Shown here one piece after another: positions 8,536 to 17,757 of a stretch of DNA of 32,535 nt; the first letter of the stretch is position 1, and every line of letters starts with the position of its first letter. Position numbers and translations under genes: made by a program. The DNA lies in the NCBI GenBank assembly GCA_017446155.1, contig JAFSRI010000043.1:1-32535 (forward strand), given 5' to 3'. The DNA comes from Clostridia bacterium (GTDB taxonomy: Bacteria > Bacillota > Clostridia > Oscillospirales > CAG-272). The notes below the pieces were generated by a model that was given only the letters and a program-made list of their open reading frames with translations, was not told the DNA's origin and ran no database searches.

Positions 8536-9696
8536 TTATGCCATTATGTTTATTATGTCCAAAGTCTTTCTGCGCGCATCGTCATTTGCGCGGCAAATAT
8601 CGTCAAGCGTAGGCGACTGAATATTTTTAAAATTAAGCGTGACCTCCTTGACAATACCTTCAATATCGCAAAAGCATATTTTGCCGCAGAGGAACGCGTC
8701 AACCGCGATTTCGTTTGCCGCATTCATTACGCAAGGTATTACCCCGCCCATGTCAAGCGTTTTTCGAGCGAGTGAAAGGAGCGGGAACGTTTTGCAATCG
8801 GGCTCGGCGAATGATAAATTGCCGATTTTAACAAGATCGAGCGCGTCGCACGGGGATTTGGTGCATTCCGGATATTCTATGGCATATTGAATAGGTATTC
8901 TCATGTCAGGCGTCGAAAGCAATGCTTTCATCGAGCCGTCGTTAAGCTCCACCAGTGAATGGATTATGCTTTCGCGATGGATAACCACGTCTATTTTTTC
9001 TCCAGGTAGCCCAAACAGCCGCGACGCTTCTATCACTTCAAGCCCTTTGTTTATGAGCGTTGCGCAGTTGACGGTGATAACTTTGCCCATTTTCCAATTC
9101 GGATGAAGCGTTGCGTCAGCCGCCGTAACGTTTTTAAGTTCATCTTTTGTTTTTCCGAAAAACGCGCCGCCGGAACATGTCAAAATAAGTTTTTTTACAC
9201 TTTCCGGCTTTTCGCCGGCAAGACACCTGAATATTGTGCTGTGTTCACTGTCAACCGGAATAAGTTCGGCGCCCGTCTGCTTTGCGTGGCGTAAAACGAT
9301 TTCTCCCGCTGCGACAAGCGATTCTTTGTTCGCAAGCCCAACTCTTTTGCAGTATTTCAAGGCGTCAAGTGTCGGAAAAAGCCCGTCGAAACCGCCGATA
9401 CCGTTTATACATATGTCTGTTTTTGTAAGCCCCAGACCCTCTTCAATGCCGTCTTTGCCGAATAGGATTTTTGTGTTTGTATCCGCAACTGACACGGCAA
9501 GGCTTTTTGCCGCGTATTCATTACATACGGCACAAAAAAGCGGGCTGTGTTTTCTTATTTGCTCTTCGGCAGTTTTTACGTCTTTTCCTAACGCCAAAAA
9601 TTCAACTTTTATATTTTTTCTCTCGGCAATGTCAAGCGTTTGTCTGCCGATTGAGCCCGTTGATCCGAGAACCGATAATGTTTTTTGTTCATTCAT
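8536..9696 (-). CDS. dxr: 1-deoxy-D-xylulose 5-phosphate reductoisomerase
   Basis: A 386-residue enzyme converting DXP to MEP with NADPH, the committed step of the MEP pathway. It shows the N-terminal nucleotide-binding GSTGSIGRQTL, the active-site PVDSEHS with metal-binding acids, and VIHRESIIHSLVEL. The ATG at 9696 (MNEQKTLSVLG) is chosen; it lies 1 base after the cdsA stop. An in-frame TTG at 9705 would add three residues and overlap cdsA. No strong ribosome binding site is seen for either, so translation probably depends on coupling to cdsA. Confidence 0.94.
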   Translation of the reverse strand: MNEQKTLSVLGSTGSIGRQTLDIAERKNIKVEFLALGKDVKTAEEQIRKHSPLFCAVCNEYAAKSLAVSVADTNTKILFGKDGIEEGLGLTKTDICINGIGGFDGLFPTLDALKYCKRVGLANKESLVAAGEIVLRHAKQTGAELIPVDSEHSTIFRCLAGEKPESVKKLILTCSGGAFFGKTKDELKNVTAADATLHPNWKMGKVITVNCATLINKGLEVIEASRLFGLPGEKIDVVIHRESIIHSLVELNDGSMKALLSTPDMRIPIQYAIEYPECTKSPCDALDLVKIGNLSFAEPDCKTFPLLSLARKTLDMGGVIPCVMNAANEIAVDAFLCGKICFCDIEGIVKEVTLNFKNIQSPTLDDICRANDDARRKTLDIINIMA

Positions 9697-9697
9697 A

Positions 9698-10579
9698 TCA
9701 AGCAAAAATCTGAATTGGAGAGAGGATAGAGATGAAATACATAAACGGCGCTATTGCAATTACCGAATCGAAGCGGTCAAGCACGCCGCCGTGTCCCGGG
9801 AAAAGATTGCCGAAATCTTTAATTCCTCTTTCACGCTTGATATAAGATGCGATAAGATCTCCCAGCTGGTCAACCACACCTATAACAAGCGCCGCGGCAA
9901 TAAGCATTATCCAATTAACTTTTACGTTATAGAAAATAGCAAGCACGCCGCCGTATATCGAAAATCCCACAATGCATCCCAAAAGACCGCCTATCGCGCC
10001 CTCTACCGTTTTTTTGGGGCTTACGTCGGGTATCAATTTGTGCTTGCCCATTGCAACTCCCACGAAATACGCGCCTGTATCCGTCGACCATGCGCCGATA
10101 AATATAAGCAAATAGAGATATTTGCCAAGCACGGTATAGATGTGTTTCTCGCCGTATATAGATGTGCTTTCGGTGTATCTGAGGAGTATTATGCACAAAA
10201 GTCCGAAGAAAATATAGCCGGAAACTGCGACAAGTTCACTTGTCTGCCCCATTCTTATGTTTCCGCTTGAAAGCATGGAATAGCAAAACGCATAAAAAAT
10301 ATAGACAAATGACATTGCCAAAGAAATTTTAAACGTCCACGTGTGCGATGGCATGAACACAACAAGAAACATTATAGCGACCGCGTAAATGTAAGTTGGA
10401 ATCATCACCGCGAACTGACGGCGAAGCCCTATGCAGCCGGCAATCTCAAAAATACCTATTACGGCAAGCGCCGCCATTACTGTCGTAAATGTATATTTCC
10501 CTACCGTTGTTGACGAAAAAATAAGTATCGGAATAAAAATCGCAAGCGCTACCGTGGCTGTAATTATTCTCTTTTTCAT
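9698..10579 (-). CDS. cdsA: Phosphatidate cytidylyltransferase
   Basis: A 293-residue polytopic membrane enzyme making CDP-diacylglycerol from phosphatidate and CTP. It carries the family signature near the C-terminus: IKRERGIKDFGNLFPGHGG followed by VLDRFDS, and the upstream SPKKTVEGAIGG. Around eight hydrophobic segments are visible. The ATG at 10579 (MKKRIITATV) is preferred over an upstream in-frame start because GGAGGAG lies 8 bases before it, within the end of uppS, and because the longer form would add a charged, unlikely extension. Confidence 0.95.
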   Translation of the reverse strand: MKKRIITATVALAIFIPILIFSSTTVGKYTFTTVMAALAVIGIFEIAGCIGLRRQFAVMIPTYIYAVAIMFLVVFMPSHTWTFKISLAMSFVYIFYAFCYSMLSSGNIRMGQTSELVAVSGYIFFGLLCIILLRYTESTSIYGEKHIYTVLGKYLYLLIFIGAWSTDTGAYFVGVAMGKHKLIPDVSPKKTVEGAIGGLLGCIVGFSIYGGVLAIFYNVKVNWIMLIAAALVIGVVDQLGDLIASYIKRERGIKDFGNLFPGHGGVLDRFDSVIAIAPFMYFISILSPIQIFA

Positions 10580-10583
10580 TTTT

Positions 10584-11276
10584 TCACACTCCTCCGTATC
10601 TTCTTTTTCTTTTGCCGAATTCCTCAATCATTCCGTCAAGCTCGTCTGTTGTAAAATCCGGCCACAGAGTGTCTGTAAAAAACAACTCCGCATACGATGA
10701 CTGCCAAAGTAAAAAATTTGACAAACGTTTCTCTCCGCCTGTTCTGATTATCATATCCGGCGGAGGGCAGCAACCTGAATAAATATTTTCCGTAATATCG
10801 TCCTCGGTTATTTTTACTTTTCCGCTTGCTGCAATAGCGTTTACCGCATCAACGATCTCCGCTCTTCCGCCGTAATTGAGTGCGACGCAGAGTTTTCTTT
10901 CATATTCTTTTGACATTTCTTCGACCTCGATCATCGAGGCGCGCATTTTTTCGTCAAATGCGTCTTTGTTTCCGAGAAAAATAACGTGCATCTTATTTTC
11001 TTTATATGTTCGTTTTGCCTCGGAAATGAATTTTTTGAAAATTTTAATAAGCGCATCCACTTCGTTTTGCGGTCTTTTCCAATTTTCCGTCGAAAACGCA
11101 TATACGGTTACGCAATCGATACCTATATCTCCGCAGTATCTCGTTATTTTTCTGAAAGTTTTTGCACCTTCCCTATGTCCGTATTCGCGCGACATACCTT
11201 TTGCCTTAGCCCATCTGCCGTTTCCGTCCATAATAAAAGCGATATGTTTTATTGCGGAAATAACGGTTTTTTCCAT
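10584..11276 (-). CDS. uppS: Undecaprenyl diphosphate synthase (cis-prenyltransferase)
   Basis: A 230-residue enzyme that extends farnesyl diphosphate with eight isopentenyl units to give the C55 lipid carrier for cell wall synthesis. It shows the start motif IAFIMDGNGRWAKAKG, whose Asp binds magnesium, then YAFSTENWKRP, and the C-terminal RTGGEKRLSNFLLWQ with YAELFFTDTLWPDF. Length fits the bacterial family. It ends 4 bases before cdsA. A stable hairpin lies between frr and this gene. Confidence 0.96.
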   Translation of the reverse strand: MEKTVISAIKHIAFIMDGNGRWAKAKGMSREYGHREGAKTFRKITRYCGDIGIDCVTVYAFSTENWKRPQNEVDALIKIFKKFISEAKRTYKENKMHVIFLGNKDAFDEKMRASMIEVEEMSKEYERKLCVALNYGGRAEIVDAVNAIAASGKVKITEDDITENIYSGCCPPPDMIIRTGGEKRLSNFLLWQSSYAELFFTDTLWPDFTTDELDGMIEEFGKRKRRYGGV

Positions 11277-11308
11277 TTTAATGCTCCCCTTTTATGATAC
11301 AGACTAAT

Positions 11309-11333
11309 TGACCGCCCCGAAAAGGAGCGGTCA
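11309..11333 (-). other. Intergenic hairpin between frr and uppS
   Basis: Two 10-base arms (11309-11318, 11324-11333) pair completely on the minus-strand RNA, with one G-U pair, around a 5-base loop. There is no T run after it in the direction of transcription, so it is not a classic terminator. It may be an mRNA processing or stability element, or a weak attenuator. Confidence 0.5.
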
Positions 11334-11346
11334 TTTACGAAATATG

Positions 11347-11901
11347 TCAGATCTCCATTATCTCCTTGCCTTTTTTGGCAACCGCGTCGTCTACTTTTTT
11401 GATAAAGTTATCGGTGAGAGTCTGTATATCTTTTTCAGCCTGTTTTTGTTCATCCTCCGTAAGTTCTGACGCTTTCTGCATTTTTTTGCTCTTTTCATTT
11501 GCGTCGCGACGGATGTTTCTCACGGCAACCTTAGCGTCTTCACCGAGCTTGGCCACCTGTTTTTGCAAATCTTTTCTGCGCTCTTCCGTAAGTTGCGGGA
11601 AAGCAAGGCGAATGCTCTTTCCGTCGTTTTGAGGGTTGATTCCGAGATCGCTTTCAAGGATGGAACGTTCAACGGCTTTAAGCATGTTTGATTCCCACGG
11701 AGTTATGAGGAGCGTGCGTGCATCTGGAACTTTTACCTCGCCGATCTGCGTTATGGGTGTGGGAACGCCCCAATAATCCACTTTGATTTTGTTCAGCACA
11801 TTGGGATTTGCTCTGCCTACTCTTATTCCATCGAAATCGTTTTCAAGAGATGCTATCGTTTTTTCCATTTTGCTCTCAAATTCTTTTGTGTCCATTTTCA
11901 T
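11347..11901 (-). CDS. frr: Ribosome recycling factor
   Basis: A 184-residue factor that with EF-G splits ribosomes after termination. Family motifs: [34 protein letters not shown], and [21 protein letters not shown] with the RNIRRDAN helix. Length matches the family. The ATG at 11901 is chosen because AGGAGG is 8 bases upstream; a second ATG two codons later is less well placed. The start overlaps the pyrH stop by 4 bases (ATGA), suggesting coupled translation. Confidence 0.97.
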   Translation of the reverse strand: MKMDTKEFESKMEKTIASLENDFDGIRVGRANPNVLNKIKVDYWGVPTPITQIGEVKVPDARTLLITPWESNMLKAVERSILESDLGINPQNDGKSIRLAFPQLTEERRKDLQKQVAKLGEDAKVAVRNIRRDANEKSKKMQKASELTEDEQKQAEKDIQTLTDNFIKKVDDAVAKKGKEIMEI

Positions 11902-12617
11902 TTTTCCGTTCCTCCTACTATTGTTCCGATTTTTTCTCCCAATACCGCTTTGTAGATGTTTTCCGGATCGTTGAGTCCGAAAAGCAGTATCGGAATCTTG
12001 TTTTCCATTGAGAAAGATGTTGCTGTAAAGTCGAGCGCGGCAAGTCCGTGACTTAAAATATCGATATAGTCGATGTTAGAAAGTTTCTTTGCCGTGGGAT
12101 CTTTTTTCGGGTCGGCTGTATAAACGCCGTCAACATTTTTTGCAAGCAACACGATGTCGGCGTCTATTTCGGCGGCTCTTAGAACCGCCGCGGTATCCGT
12201 TGAGAAAAACGGCGATCCGATTCCGCAGCCGAATATAACGACGCGTCCGTGTTCAAGATGCGACAACGCTTTATTTCTTATATACGGCTCGGCAAACTGT
12301 TTCATTTCTATCGCTGTCATGACTCTTGTTGAAACCCCCAGTTGTTCCAGCACGTCCTGCAACGCAAGACAGTTTATCACCGTAGCGCACATTCCCATAT
12401 GATCGGCGCGAGTCCTGTCCATATCCGTTCCCTGCCTGCCGCGCCAAATATTTCCCGCGCCCACGACTATACTCACCTGCGTTCCAATATCAACGCATCT
12501 TTTGATAACCGAACAAACTTCTTTCAGATAATCAAAATTGAGTATCCCGTCGCATCCGGCGGCGAGCGCCTCTCCCGACAGTTTAATAAGCACACGTTTG
12601 TATGCCGGTACGTCCAT
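11898..12617 (-). CDS. pyrH: UMP kinase
   Basis: A 239-residue amino acid kinase-fold enzyme phosphorylating UMP to UDP. It starts [18 protein letters not shown] and contains [19 protein letters not shown], and the acceptor-side [18 protein letters not shown]. The ATG at 12617 is preferred over one 24 codons earlier because the extra residues are AT-rich non-family sequence and a purine-rich stretch (GGGGGTGGG) lies just upstream. First gene of the pyrH-frr-uppS-cdsA-dxr-rseP-ispG-polC string. Unlike in many Firmicutes, rpsB and tsf are not directly upstream; a HAD phosphatase gene is. Confidence 0.96.
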   Translation of the reverse strand: MDVPAYKRVLIKLSGEALAAGCDGILNFDYLKEVCSVIKRCVDIGTQVSIVVGAGNIWRGRQGTDMDRTRADHMGMCATVINCLALQDVLEQLGVSTRVMTAIEMKQFAEPYIRNKALSHLEHGRVVIFGCGIGSPFFSTDTAAVLRAAEIDADIVLLAKNVDGVYTADPKKDPTAKKLSNIDYIDILSHGLAALDFTATSFSMENKIPILLFGLNDPENIYKAVLGEKIGTIVGGTEK

Positions 12618-12753
12618 TTTTCCCACCCCCGTGTTGAACTTGCAAAAACATTTTAATATTTGCTTTTTTAATTTTATATTATAAAACAAAATTTGTAAAT
12701 AGTTTTCTAAAAATTTAATCGATAAAATAGTTCAAAAACGCTTAATTTGTGTT

Positions 12754-13422
12754 TCAAACCATATCATTTATCGCATCATAAAGGTCGGCCGGGCTGTCTA
12801 TTATCTTTTTTGCGCCGAACGAAACAAGTTGTTCTCTTGTTCTGAATCCCCATGAAACAGAAACACAAGGCATGCCGGAGTTTTGCGCTGTCAGAATATC
12901 AACGTCTGAATCTCCCACGTACACGGCGTCAGTCGCTTCTGCGCCGAGTCTTTTAAGCGCTGTGAACACCATCTCGGGAGAAGGCTTTTTCGGTATTCCC
13001 GCTTTTTCATTTTCGCCGGACGCCACAATGTCGAATTCACCGAAAAAATATTTGGTAAGTTCTACTACGGAAATATCGGGCTTGTTTGAAACGATAGCCA
13101 ATTTGTACCCGTTTTCAGCGAATTTTTTAATAGAGTCCGTGATCCCGTCATACGGCTTTGTCTTAACGCAAGCGTGGGATTTATAGTAATCGACAAAATC
13201 CGCAAGTATGTTATTGAATTGCGGGTGAGCTTCGCCCTGAGGAATGGCGCGTTTCATCATAACGGTAAGACCGTTTCCGACAGCGTTTTTTGTTTGTTCA
13301 AGCGTTATTTGCGGTATTGAATACTTTTCAAACGTATGGTTTGCCGCGTCGCGGAGGTCTTGCAGTGTGTCGAGGAGTGTCCCGTCGAGATCAAACACGA
13401 CGGTGTTGATTTTATTATTCAT
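12754..13422 (-). CDS. HAD-family phosphatase, phosphoglycolate phosphatase-like
   Basis: A 222-residue HAD hydrolase. Motif I is VFDLDGTLLDT near residues 9-19 with the nucleophilic Asp; motif II is the Ser in AIVSNKP; motif III Lys lies near KKPSPE; motif IV is YVGDSDVDILTA. The cap is helical and sits between motifs I and II, the C1 type found in Gph and PgmB. Substrates of such enzymes are small phosphate esters and cannot be read from sequence. It follows cysE by 18 bases and so may be cotranscribed with it. Confidence 0.88.
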   Translation of the reverse strand: MNNKINTVVFDLDGTLLDTLQDLRDAANHTFEKYSIPQITLEQTKNAVGNGLTVMMKRAIPQGEAHPQFNNILADFVDYYKSHACVKTKPYDGITDSIKKFAENGYKLAIVSNKPDISVVELTKYFFGEFDIVASGENEKAGIPKKPSPEMVFTALKRLGAEATDAVYVGDSDVDILTAQNSGMPCVSVSWGFRTREQLVSFGAKKIIDSPADLYDAINDMV

Positions 13423-13440
13423 GTTTAATTTGCCCTTTTT

Positions 13441-14373
13441 TTAAATTTCCCAAAGGCCGATCTCAACGTTTGTTTCATCGGTCTTAAAAATATGTTCGGA
13501 CGGTTTTACTATAACCTTTGTTTTCGGAAGTACAGATTGCGTGATAAACGCGTTACCGCCGATAATCGCTCCCTCGCCTATTACCGTTTTCCCGCCGAGA
13601 ATGGTAGAGCCGGAATAAATCGTCACATTATCGCAAATTGTCGGGTGGCGCTTAACTCCCGAAAGCTCTTGTCCTTTTCTTGTGGAAAGAGCGCCGAGCG
13701 TAACACCTTGATATAGTTTTACGTTGTTGCCGATTTCGGTTGTTTCGCCGATAACTATACCGGTTCCGTGATCTATTACAAAATTTTCACCTATCTCGGC
13801 GCCTGCGTTTATGTCAATGCCCGTTCTGCTGTGGGCATATTCGGTCATTATTCTCGGAATGAGCGGCACATTTTCTTTATAGAAAACATGCGCGATTCTG
13901 TATGTGAATATTGCGAGTATTCCCGGATAAGAAATAATTATCTCATCGGTGTTTTTTGCCGCCGGGTCGCCGTTGAACGTTGCCTTTACGTCCTTTTCCA
14001 GCTTTTGCTGAATTGAAGGTAACTCCGAACAAAGCACGCGGCATACGTCGTCCGATTTTTCGTCTATCTGCTCTTCTGAATATTCGCCGTCGTTTTCAAA
14101 TCGCATTGCGATTTTTACCTGTTCGCTGAGCCTATGGCAGACGTCGCAAAGCAGCTTCTCGGCAAAAGTCTTGTAAGACTCGGCACAGTTATATTCACCG
14201 CCGCAGAAATATCCCGGAAAAACGATTTTTCTCAGATCTAAAAGAATTGAAATAATATCGTCGCGCGACGGGTGAATTCCGTCGTCAGTGCTGTGAAAAA
14301 TTTCGCTGTCGGCATAAAAATCACCAAGCGTTCCGGCACAGTTTTTTATTATTTTTTCATTTTTTTCAATCAT
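13441..14373 (-). CDS. cysE: Serine O-acetyltransferase, long EpsC-type
   Basis: A 310-residue protein. The N-terminal 170 residues are helical. The C-terminal part (about 180-300) is a left-handed beta-helix of hexapeptide repeats, with the family motifs GIDINAGAEIGENFVIDHGTGIVIGE and a following HPTICDNVTIYSGSTILGG (shown here in parts of the repeat). The enzyme acetylates L-serine for cysteine synthesis. It is longer than the classic CysE because of an extended N-terminal domain, as in the EpsC form common in Clostridia. GGAGG lies 8 bases before the ATG. No cysteine synthase is next to it. Confidence 0.88.
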   Translation of the reverse strand: MIEKNEKIIKNCAGTLGDFYADSEIFHSTDDGIHPSRDDIISILLDLRKIVFPGYFCGGEYNCAESYKTFAEKLLCDVCHRLSEQVKIAMRFENDGEYSEEQIDEKSDDVCRVLCSELPSIQQKLEKDVKATFNGDPAAKNTDEIIISYPGILAIFTYRIAHVFYKENVPLIPRIMTEYAHSRTGIDINAGAEIGENFVIDHGTGIVIGETTEIGNNVKLYQGVTLGALSTRKGQELSGVKRHPTICDNVTIYSGSTILGGKTVIGEGAIIGGNAFITQSVLPKTKVIVKPSEHIFKTDETNVEIGLWEI

Positions 14374-14422
14374 AATCGATACCTCCGATGAGATAACAAT
14401 TCAACGGGAAATGAATTATAAT

Positions 14423-15391
14423 TTATTCCCCTCCGAGCTCCGCCAACCCTTCGGCAATTCCCATGGCGACGATGCCCGCTATAATTATAAATATGCAGAC
14501 ATACTGCTTTTTTGTAAGTTTTTCTTTGAGGAAAATTCTCGACAAAATAACCGAAACAATGCAGTAAGACGCGACGATCGGCGCCGTGTAATATGGCTTG
14601 TCCGCAAGTGCGAATACATAAAAAATCTGACCGAACTCTTCAAAGCAAGCGGCAATCGCTTTGTCTTTGTCTTTTATCGGGTTGTACACTTCACCCTTGA
14701 CAGCCATGATTATCCAGCAAACGACGGCGACGAGGAAAAACGTTATTCCATATGCAACCAGAACGTCCCATTCACTCATTTCATGGCTTACGGTTTTAAT
14801 TCCGAAATATGAATTTCCTTCGAGTATTACGCCGTCGGCAAATGTGCCGAGTGCGTCAAAAACACAATAAAGTATAGGGAAAATAAGTGCGGCGGCGCCG
14901 GTTTTAAACTTTTTCGGAGCTGTGGGGTTTTCGCTCAGAGCAACTTTTCTTTCAGTTACCGCAAGCAGTACCATTCCTATGCAAATAGCTACCGTTCCGG
15001 CAATAGACAACCAGTCAAGCTCTTCTCCAATGTCTGAAATCTTGCCTATTGCAATGAAATATATTACCATCATAACGGCAGAAACCGCGCCGGAAGCATT
15101 CTGAACAGGCGATACGATTGATATTTCAAGGTATCTCATACCCGCATAACCGATGATCATGGAAAGTATGTACATCGCGGACGCGGGCGAATATATGAGC
15201 AGATTTGAAAACGAGAATGTTGCGCCGGGTACGAAAATAAGTATAGCGACGGCCGCAAGCCCCATGACTATACCAACCCAAACCGCAATTTTCAAATGGC
15301 TGTGTTTGTCGCCGGAATCGGAGCTTTTTTTATAAAACAAATCGGCAAAACCCCAACCCAAAAGGCAGATCACAGCAAAAATAAACCACAT
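14423..15391 (-). CDS. DMT superfamily (EamA-like) transporter
   Basis: A 322-residue polytopic protein with about ten hydrophobic segments in two halves, beginning MWFIFAVICLLGWGFADLFYKK. The last segments (YTAPIVASYCIVSVILSRIFLKEKLTKKQY) resemble the conserved end of EamA repeats, where a Lys-rich loop precedes the final helix. Members move metabolites such as amino acids, nucleosides or sugars; the substrate cannot be told here. It has its own promoter (15438-15466) and a GGAGG ribosome binding site. It lies alone between the terminator after rpe and cysE. Confidence 0.78.
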   Translation of the reverse strand: MWFIFAVICLLGWGFADLFYKKSSDSGDKHSHLKIAVWVGIVMGLAAVAILIFVPGATFSFSNLLIYSPASAMYILSMIIGYAGMRYLEISIVSPVQNASGAVSAVMMVIYFIAIGKISDIGEELDWLSIAGTVAICIGMVLLAVTERKVALSENPTAPKKFKTGAAALIFPILYCVFDALGTFADGVILEGNSYFGIKTVSHEMSEWDVLVAYGITFFLVAVVCWIIMAVKGEVYNPIKDKDKAIAACFEEFGQIFYVFALADKPYYTAPIVASYCIVSVILSRIFLKEKLTKKQYVCIFIIIAGIVAMGIAEGLAELGGE

Positions 15392-15437
15392 AAAAAATTA
15401 TCCTCCGAAAATGGTATAAACTAAAAAAGATGAATTT

Positions 15438-15466
15438 ATTATATCACATTCGTTTTGTTTTGTCTA
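15438..15466 (-). promoter_or_regulatory. Promoter for the DMT transporter gene
   Basis: On the minus strand TAGACA (15461-15466) and TATAAT (15438-15443) are 17 bases apart, with TG one base before the -10 box (extended -10). Transcription should start near 15431, about 40 bases before the ATG. Confidence 0.7.
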
Positions 15467-15480
15467 TAAATAAAAGCAAA

Positions 15481-15503
15481 AATCGCCGCGAAAAACGGCG
15501 ATT
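15481..15503. terminator. Terminator after rpe
   Basis: An 8-bp perfect stem (15481-15488 with 15496-15503) around a 7-base loop, with T-rich sequence on the 3' side on both strands. It lies 16 bases after the rpe stop, closing the response regulator-kinase-rpe operon and keeping it apart from the transporter gene. Confidence 0.75.
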
Positions 15504-15519
15504 CTTTTTTGTGCGATTT

Positions 15520-16182
15520 TTACAGCGCTGCTTCCGCTGACCTTCTCATTTCGTCGATGACTTTTCTCGGATCATCCGCGCGGAAAACCGAACTTCCGGC
15601 AACAAGCACGTTTGCTCCCGCTTCGGCGCACACGGCTGCCGTTACGGGATTTATCCCGCCGTCAACCTGGATGTCAACTTCGCGTCCGATTTCTTTGCAA
15701 AGGCGTTTTGCAGTGCGCATGTTCTCGACTGTATGCTCGATAAATGCCTGCCCGCCGAAACCCGGTTCAACTGTCATTATAAGTATCATATCGAGATACG
15801 GAATATAAGGTTTTAAAACCTCGGCATTCGTTTTTGGCTTTACGGACATACACGCTTTCTTTCCATGTGCTTTAATGGCGTTTATCACTTCGAGGTGATT
15901 TTCACAGCTTTCATAATGAAACGTGATAATATCCGCGCCGGCATCGGAGACGACGTCTATATACCTGCCCGGTTCCGTTATCATAAGGTGAACGTCAAAC
16001 GGAATATCCGTGCATTTCCTAATGGATTTTATAACGGGAAATCCGAATGAAATATTCGGAACAAACACCCCGTCCATAACGTCGAGATGGAGCATATCTG
16101 CGCCGGCCGCCTCAACTCTTTTTATTTCACTTTCGAGCTTTGAAAAATCAGCCGCAAGCAGTGATGGTGAAAATTTGATCAT
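15520..16182 (-). CDS. rpe: Ribulose-phosphate 3-epimerase
   Basis: A 220-residue TIM-barrel enzyme interconverting ribulose 5-phosphate and xylulose 5-phosphate in the pentose phosphate pathway. Motifs: the metal-binding HLDVMDGVFVPNISFG, FHYESC, MTVEPGFGGQAF and QVDGGINP. The length is standard. It starts 26 bases after the histidine kinase stop and has no separate promoter that can be seen, so it is probably the third gene of the two-component operon, an uncommon place for it. In many Firmicutes rpe lies with rsgA and prkC instead. Confidence 0.95.
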   Translation of the reverse strand: MIKFSPSLLAADFSKLESEIKRVEAAGADMLHLDVMDGVFVPNISFGFPVIKSIRKCTDIPFDVHLMITEPGRYIDVVSDAGADIITFHYESCENHLEVINAIKAHGKKACMSVKPKTNAEVLKPYIPYLDMILIMTVEPGFGGQAFIEHTVENMRTAKRLCKEIGREVDIQVDGGINPVTAAVCAEAGANVLVAGSSVFRADDPRKVIDEMRRSAEAAL

Positions 16183-16208
16183 AATATAAAGCTGTCCTCC
16201 GTGTTTAT

Positions 16209-17705
16209 TCAGTTGCGTTGTTTATCTGCTCCGCCTTGCGGCAACTTGCCTCTGTATTTCGGCAAGGTCAATGTAAAACAACAATATTTATCTTTTTCAC
16301 TCTCTACATAAATCTGTGCGCCGAGCGCGTCACATATCGATTTAACTATATACAGTCCCAAACCAACGCCGGAACGGTCAAGTCCGCGGCTCTTGTCGCT
16401 TTTATAAAATCTGTCGAAAATATGCGGCAAGTCCTCGCTCGAAATGCCGATGCCCTCGTCGTAAACCGACACCTCGACAGAATTTCCAACGTCTTTTATC
16501 GTTATTTTATAAAGCCCGCCGTCGTATGAAAACTTAACTGCGTTCTCGCACAAATTGTAAAGCACTTGATGAATGGCGTCTTTGTCGGAAAAAACGTAAA
16601 GGCGCTCGTCGGGTGCGTCGAACTCAACATTTAAATGTTTTGAGTCGATCTTGCTTTCAAACGTCAGAATTATTATTCGCGCCGTCTCGCATATATCAAA
16701 CGGTGTTTTCTCGAATTTTCTGTTTCCGGCCTCCATTCTCGATAGATCAAGGAGGTTGGAAACAAGCCTTGACAGACGCCGTATCTCATCAGCTATAAGA
16801 TTGAGATAATACGGCTGTTTTTCCGGTGGTATCGCACCGTCTACAATACCGTCTATAAACCCGGAAATGCTCGTCATCGGCGTTCGCAGGTCATGCGCTA
16901 CGTTGGCAAGAAAACTGCTTCGCATATATTCCGTTTTAGCAAGCGATTCCGCCATGGAATTAAACGCCGTAGCAAGCTCGGCTATCTCGTCGCTTCCCTC
17001 AACGGGTATTTTGCGGTCAAATTCACCTGCCGCAAAACGTTTCGTCGCCACGCTCATTTCTTTTATCGGCGCAACAATTTTTTCACTAATAAAATAAATC
17101 GCCACAAAACTCGCTATCATAACCCACAGGCTTGCAAGGACAATCGTCTTTATCGTGCTTTCCGAAAGCTCGTCCAACACTCCCGCGCTGTAACATACGA
17201 TAAGCGCGCCCATATACGTGTTGTCGTCATATTTCATCGGAAAAACAAGTATACCGTATTTACTGTCAAGCGTTCCGCCTATGTCCGAATACAGCTCCGA
17301 AAATACCTCCGAACCGTTGTCTTTTGTCAATGCTTCCAAAACGTTGTCATCGTTTATTTTACCCGAATATAGATTATCAGTGCAAAGCAGTATTCTTCCG
17401 TTAGGTGTGGTAACGAAAATCGTCATTTTCTCGGCGTTTTTCGAGAGAAGATTTATCATGGTCGAAATTTCGGAATTGTTTTGATAAATGAATTGTTCAA
17501 ACGCGCCCGTCCGCGGGAAAATTTTCTCGGTTTCCGAAACGAGATATTCTGAAATATACGTTCCGGTATAGTTTGCCACGATTCGGCTTCTGTCATGCGA
17601 GCTTCGCACGGTACGCGACGAAACGATAAGCGCCAGCAACGTAAAGCTAATAAAAACAATGAGCAGAAATGCGGAAAGATAGCGGGTAAAAATACTTTTT
17701 TTCAA
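16209..17705 (-). CDS. Membrane sensor histidine kinase
   Basis: A 498-residue sensor kinase. Membrane spans at about 8-30 and 184-206 frame an extracytoplasmic sensor domain of about 150 residues; a HAMP linker follows (about 207-260); the HisKA domain has the phospho-acceptor His271 in NVAHDLRTPM; the ATPase domain has NLCENAVKFS (N box), DEGIGIS (G1), FDRFYKSD (F box) and GVGLGLYIV (G2). All kinase motifs are intact. The start is TTG at 17705, supported by GAAGGAG 8 bases upstream and by the fit of the first membrane span. The sensor domain resembles a single PAS-like fold; its signal is unknown. Partner is the gene just upstream. Confidence 0.93.
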   Translation of the reverse strand: MKKSIFTRYLSAFLLIVFISFTLLALIVSSRTVRSSHDRSRIVANYTGTYISEYLVSETEKIFPRTGAFEQFIYQNNSEISTMINLLSKNAEKMTIFVTTPNGRILLCTDNLYSGKINDDNVLEALTKDNGSEVFSELYSDIGGTLDSKYGILVFPMKYDDNTYMGALIVCYSAGVLDELSESTIKTIVLASLWVMIASFVAIYFISEKIVAPIKEMSVATKRFAAGEFDRKIPVEGSDEIAELATAFNSMAESLAKTEYMRSSFLANVAHDLRTPMTSISGFIDGIVDGAIPPEKQPYYLNLIADEIRRLSRLVSNLLDLSRMEAGNRKFEKTPFDICETARIIILTFESKIDSKHLNVEFDAPDERLYVFSDKDAIHQVLYNLCENAVKFSYDGGLYKITIKDVGNSVEVSVYDEGIGISSEDLPHIFDRFYKSDKSRGLDRSGVGLGLYIVKSICDALGAQIYVESEKDKYCCFTLTLPKYRGKLPQGGADKQRN

Positions 17706-17736
17706 AAGAGTTTCTCCTTCAAAACAAAAATTTCAA

Positions 17737-17757
17737 CGGCAGATCTTCGACCTGCCG
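17737..17757 (-). other. Hairpin between response regulator and kinase genes
   Basis: A 9-bp stem (one G-U pair on the minus-strand RNA) with a 3-base loop, 7 bases after the response regulator stop, followed by an interrupted T-rich run. It may act as a weak attenuator giving more regulator than kinase. Seen in the sequence; the role is inferred. Confidence 0.5.

Noticed and set aside
9236..10270. Long plus-strand open frame (344 codons) opposite dxr and cdsA
   Set aside because: It spans the junction of two clearly conserved genes on the other strand and shows no domain, membrane or motif pattern.
12660..12720. Promoter before pyrH
   Set aside because: TATAAT and TTTACA are both present on the minus strand but only 10 bases apart, too close to form one promoter; a start in this gap is likely but not shown.
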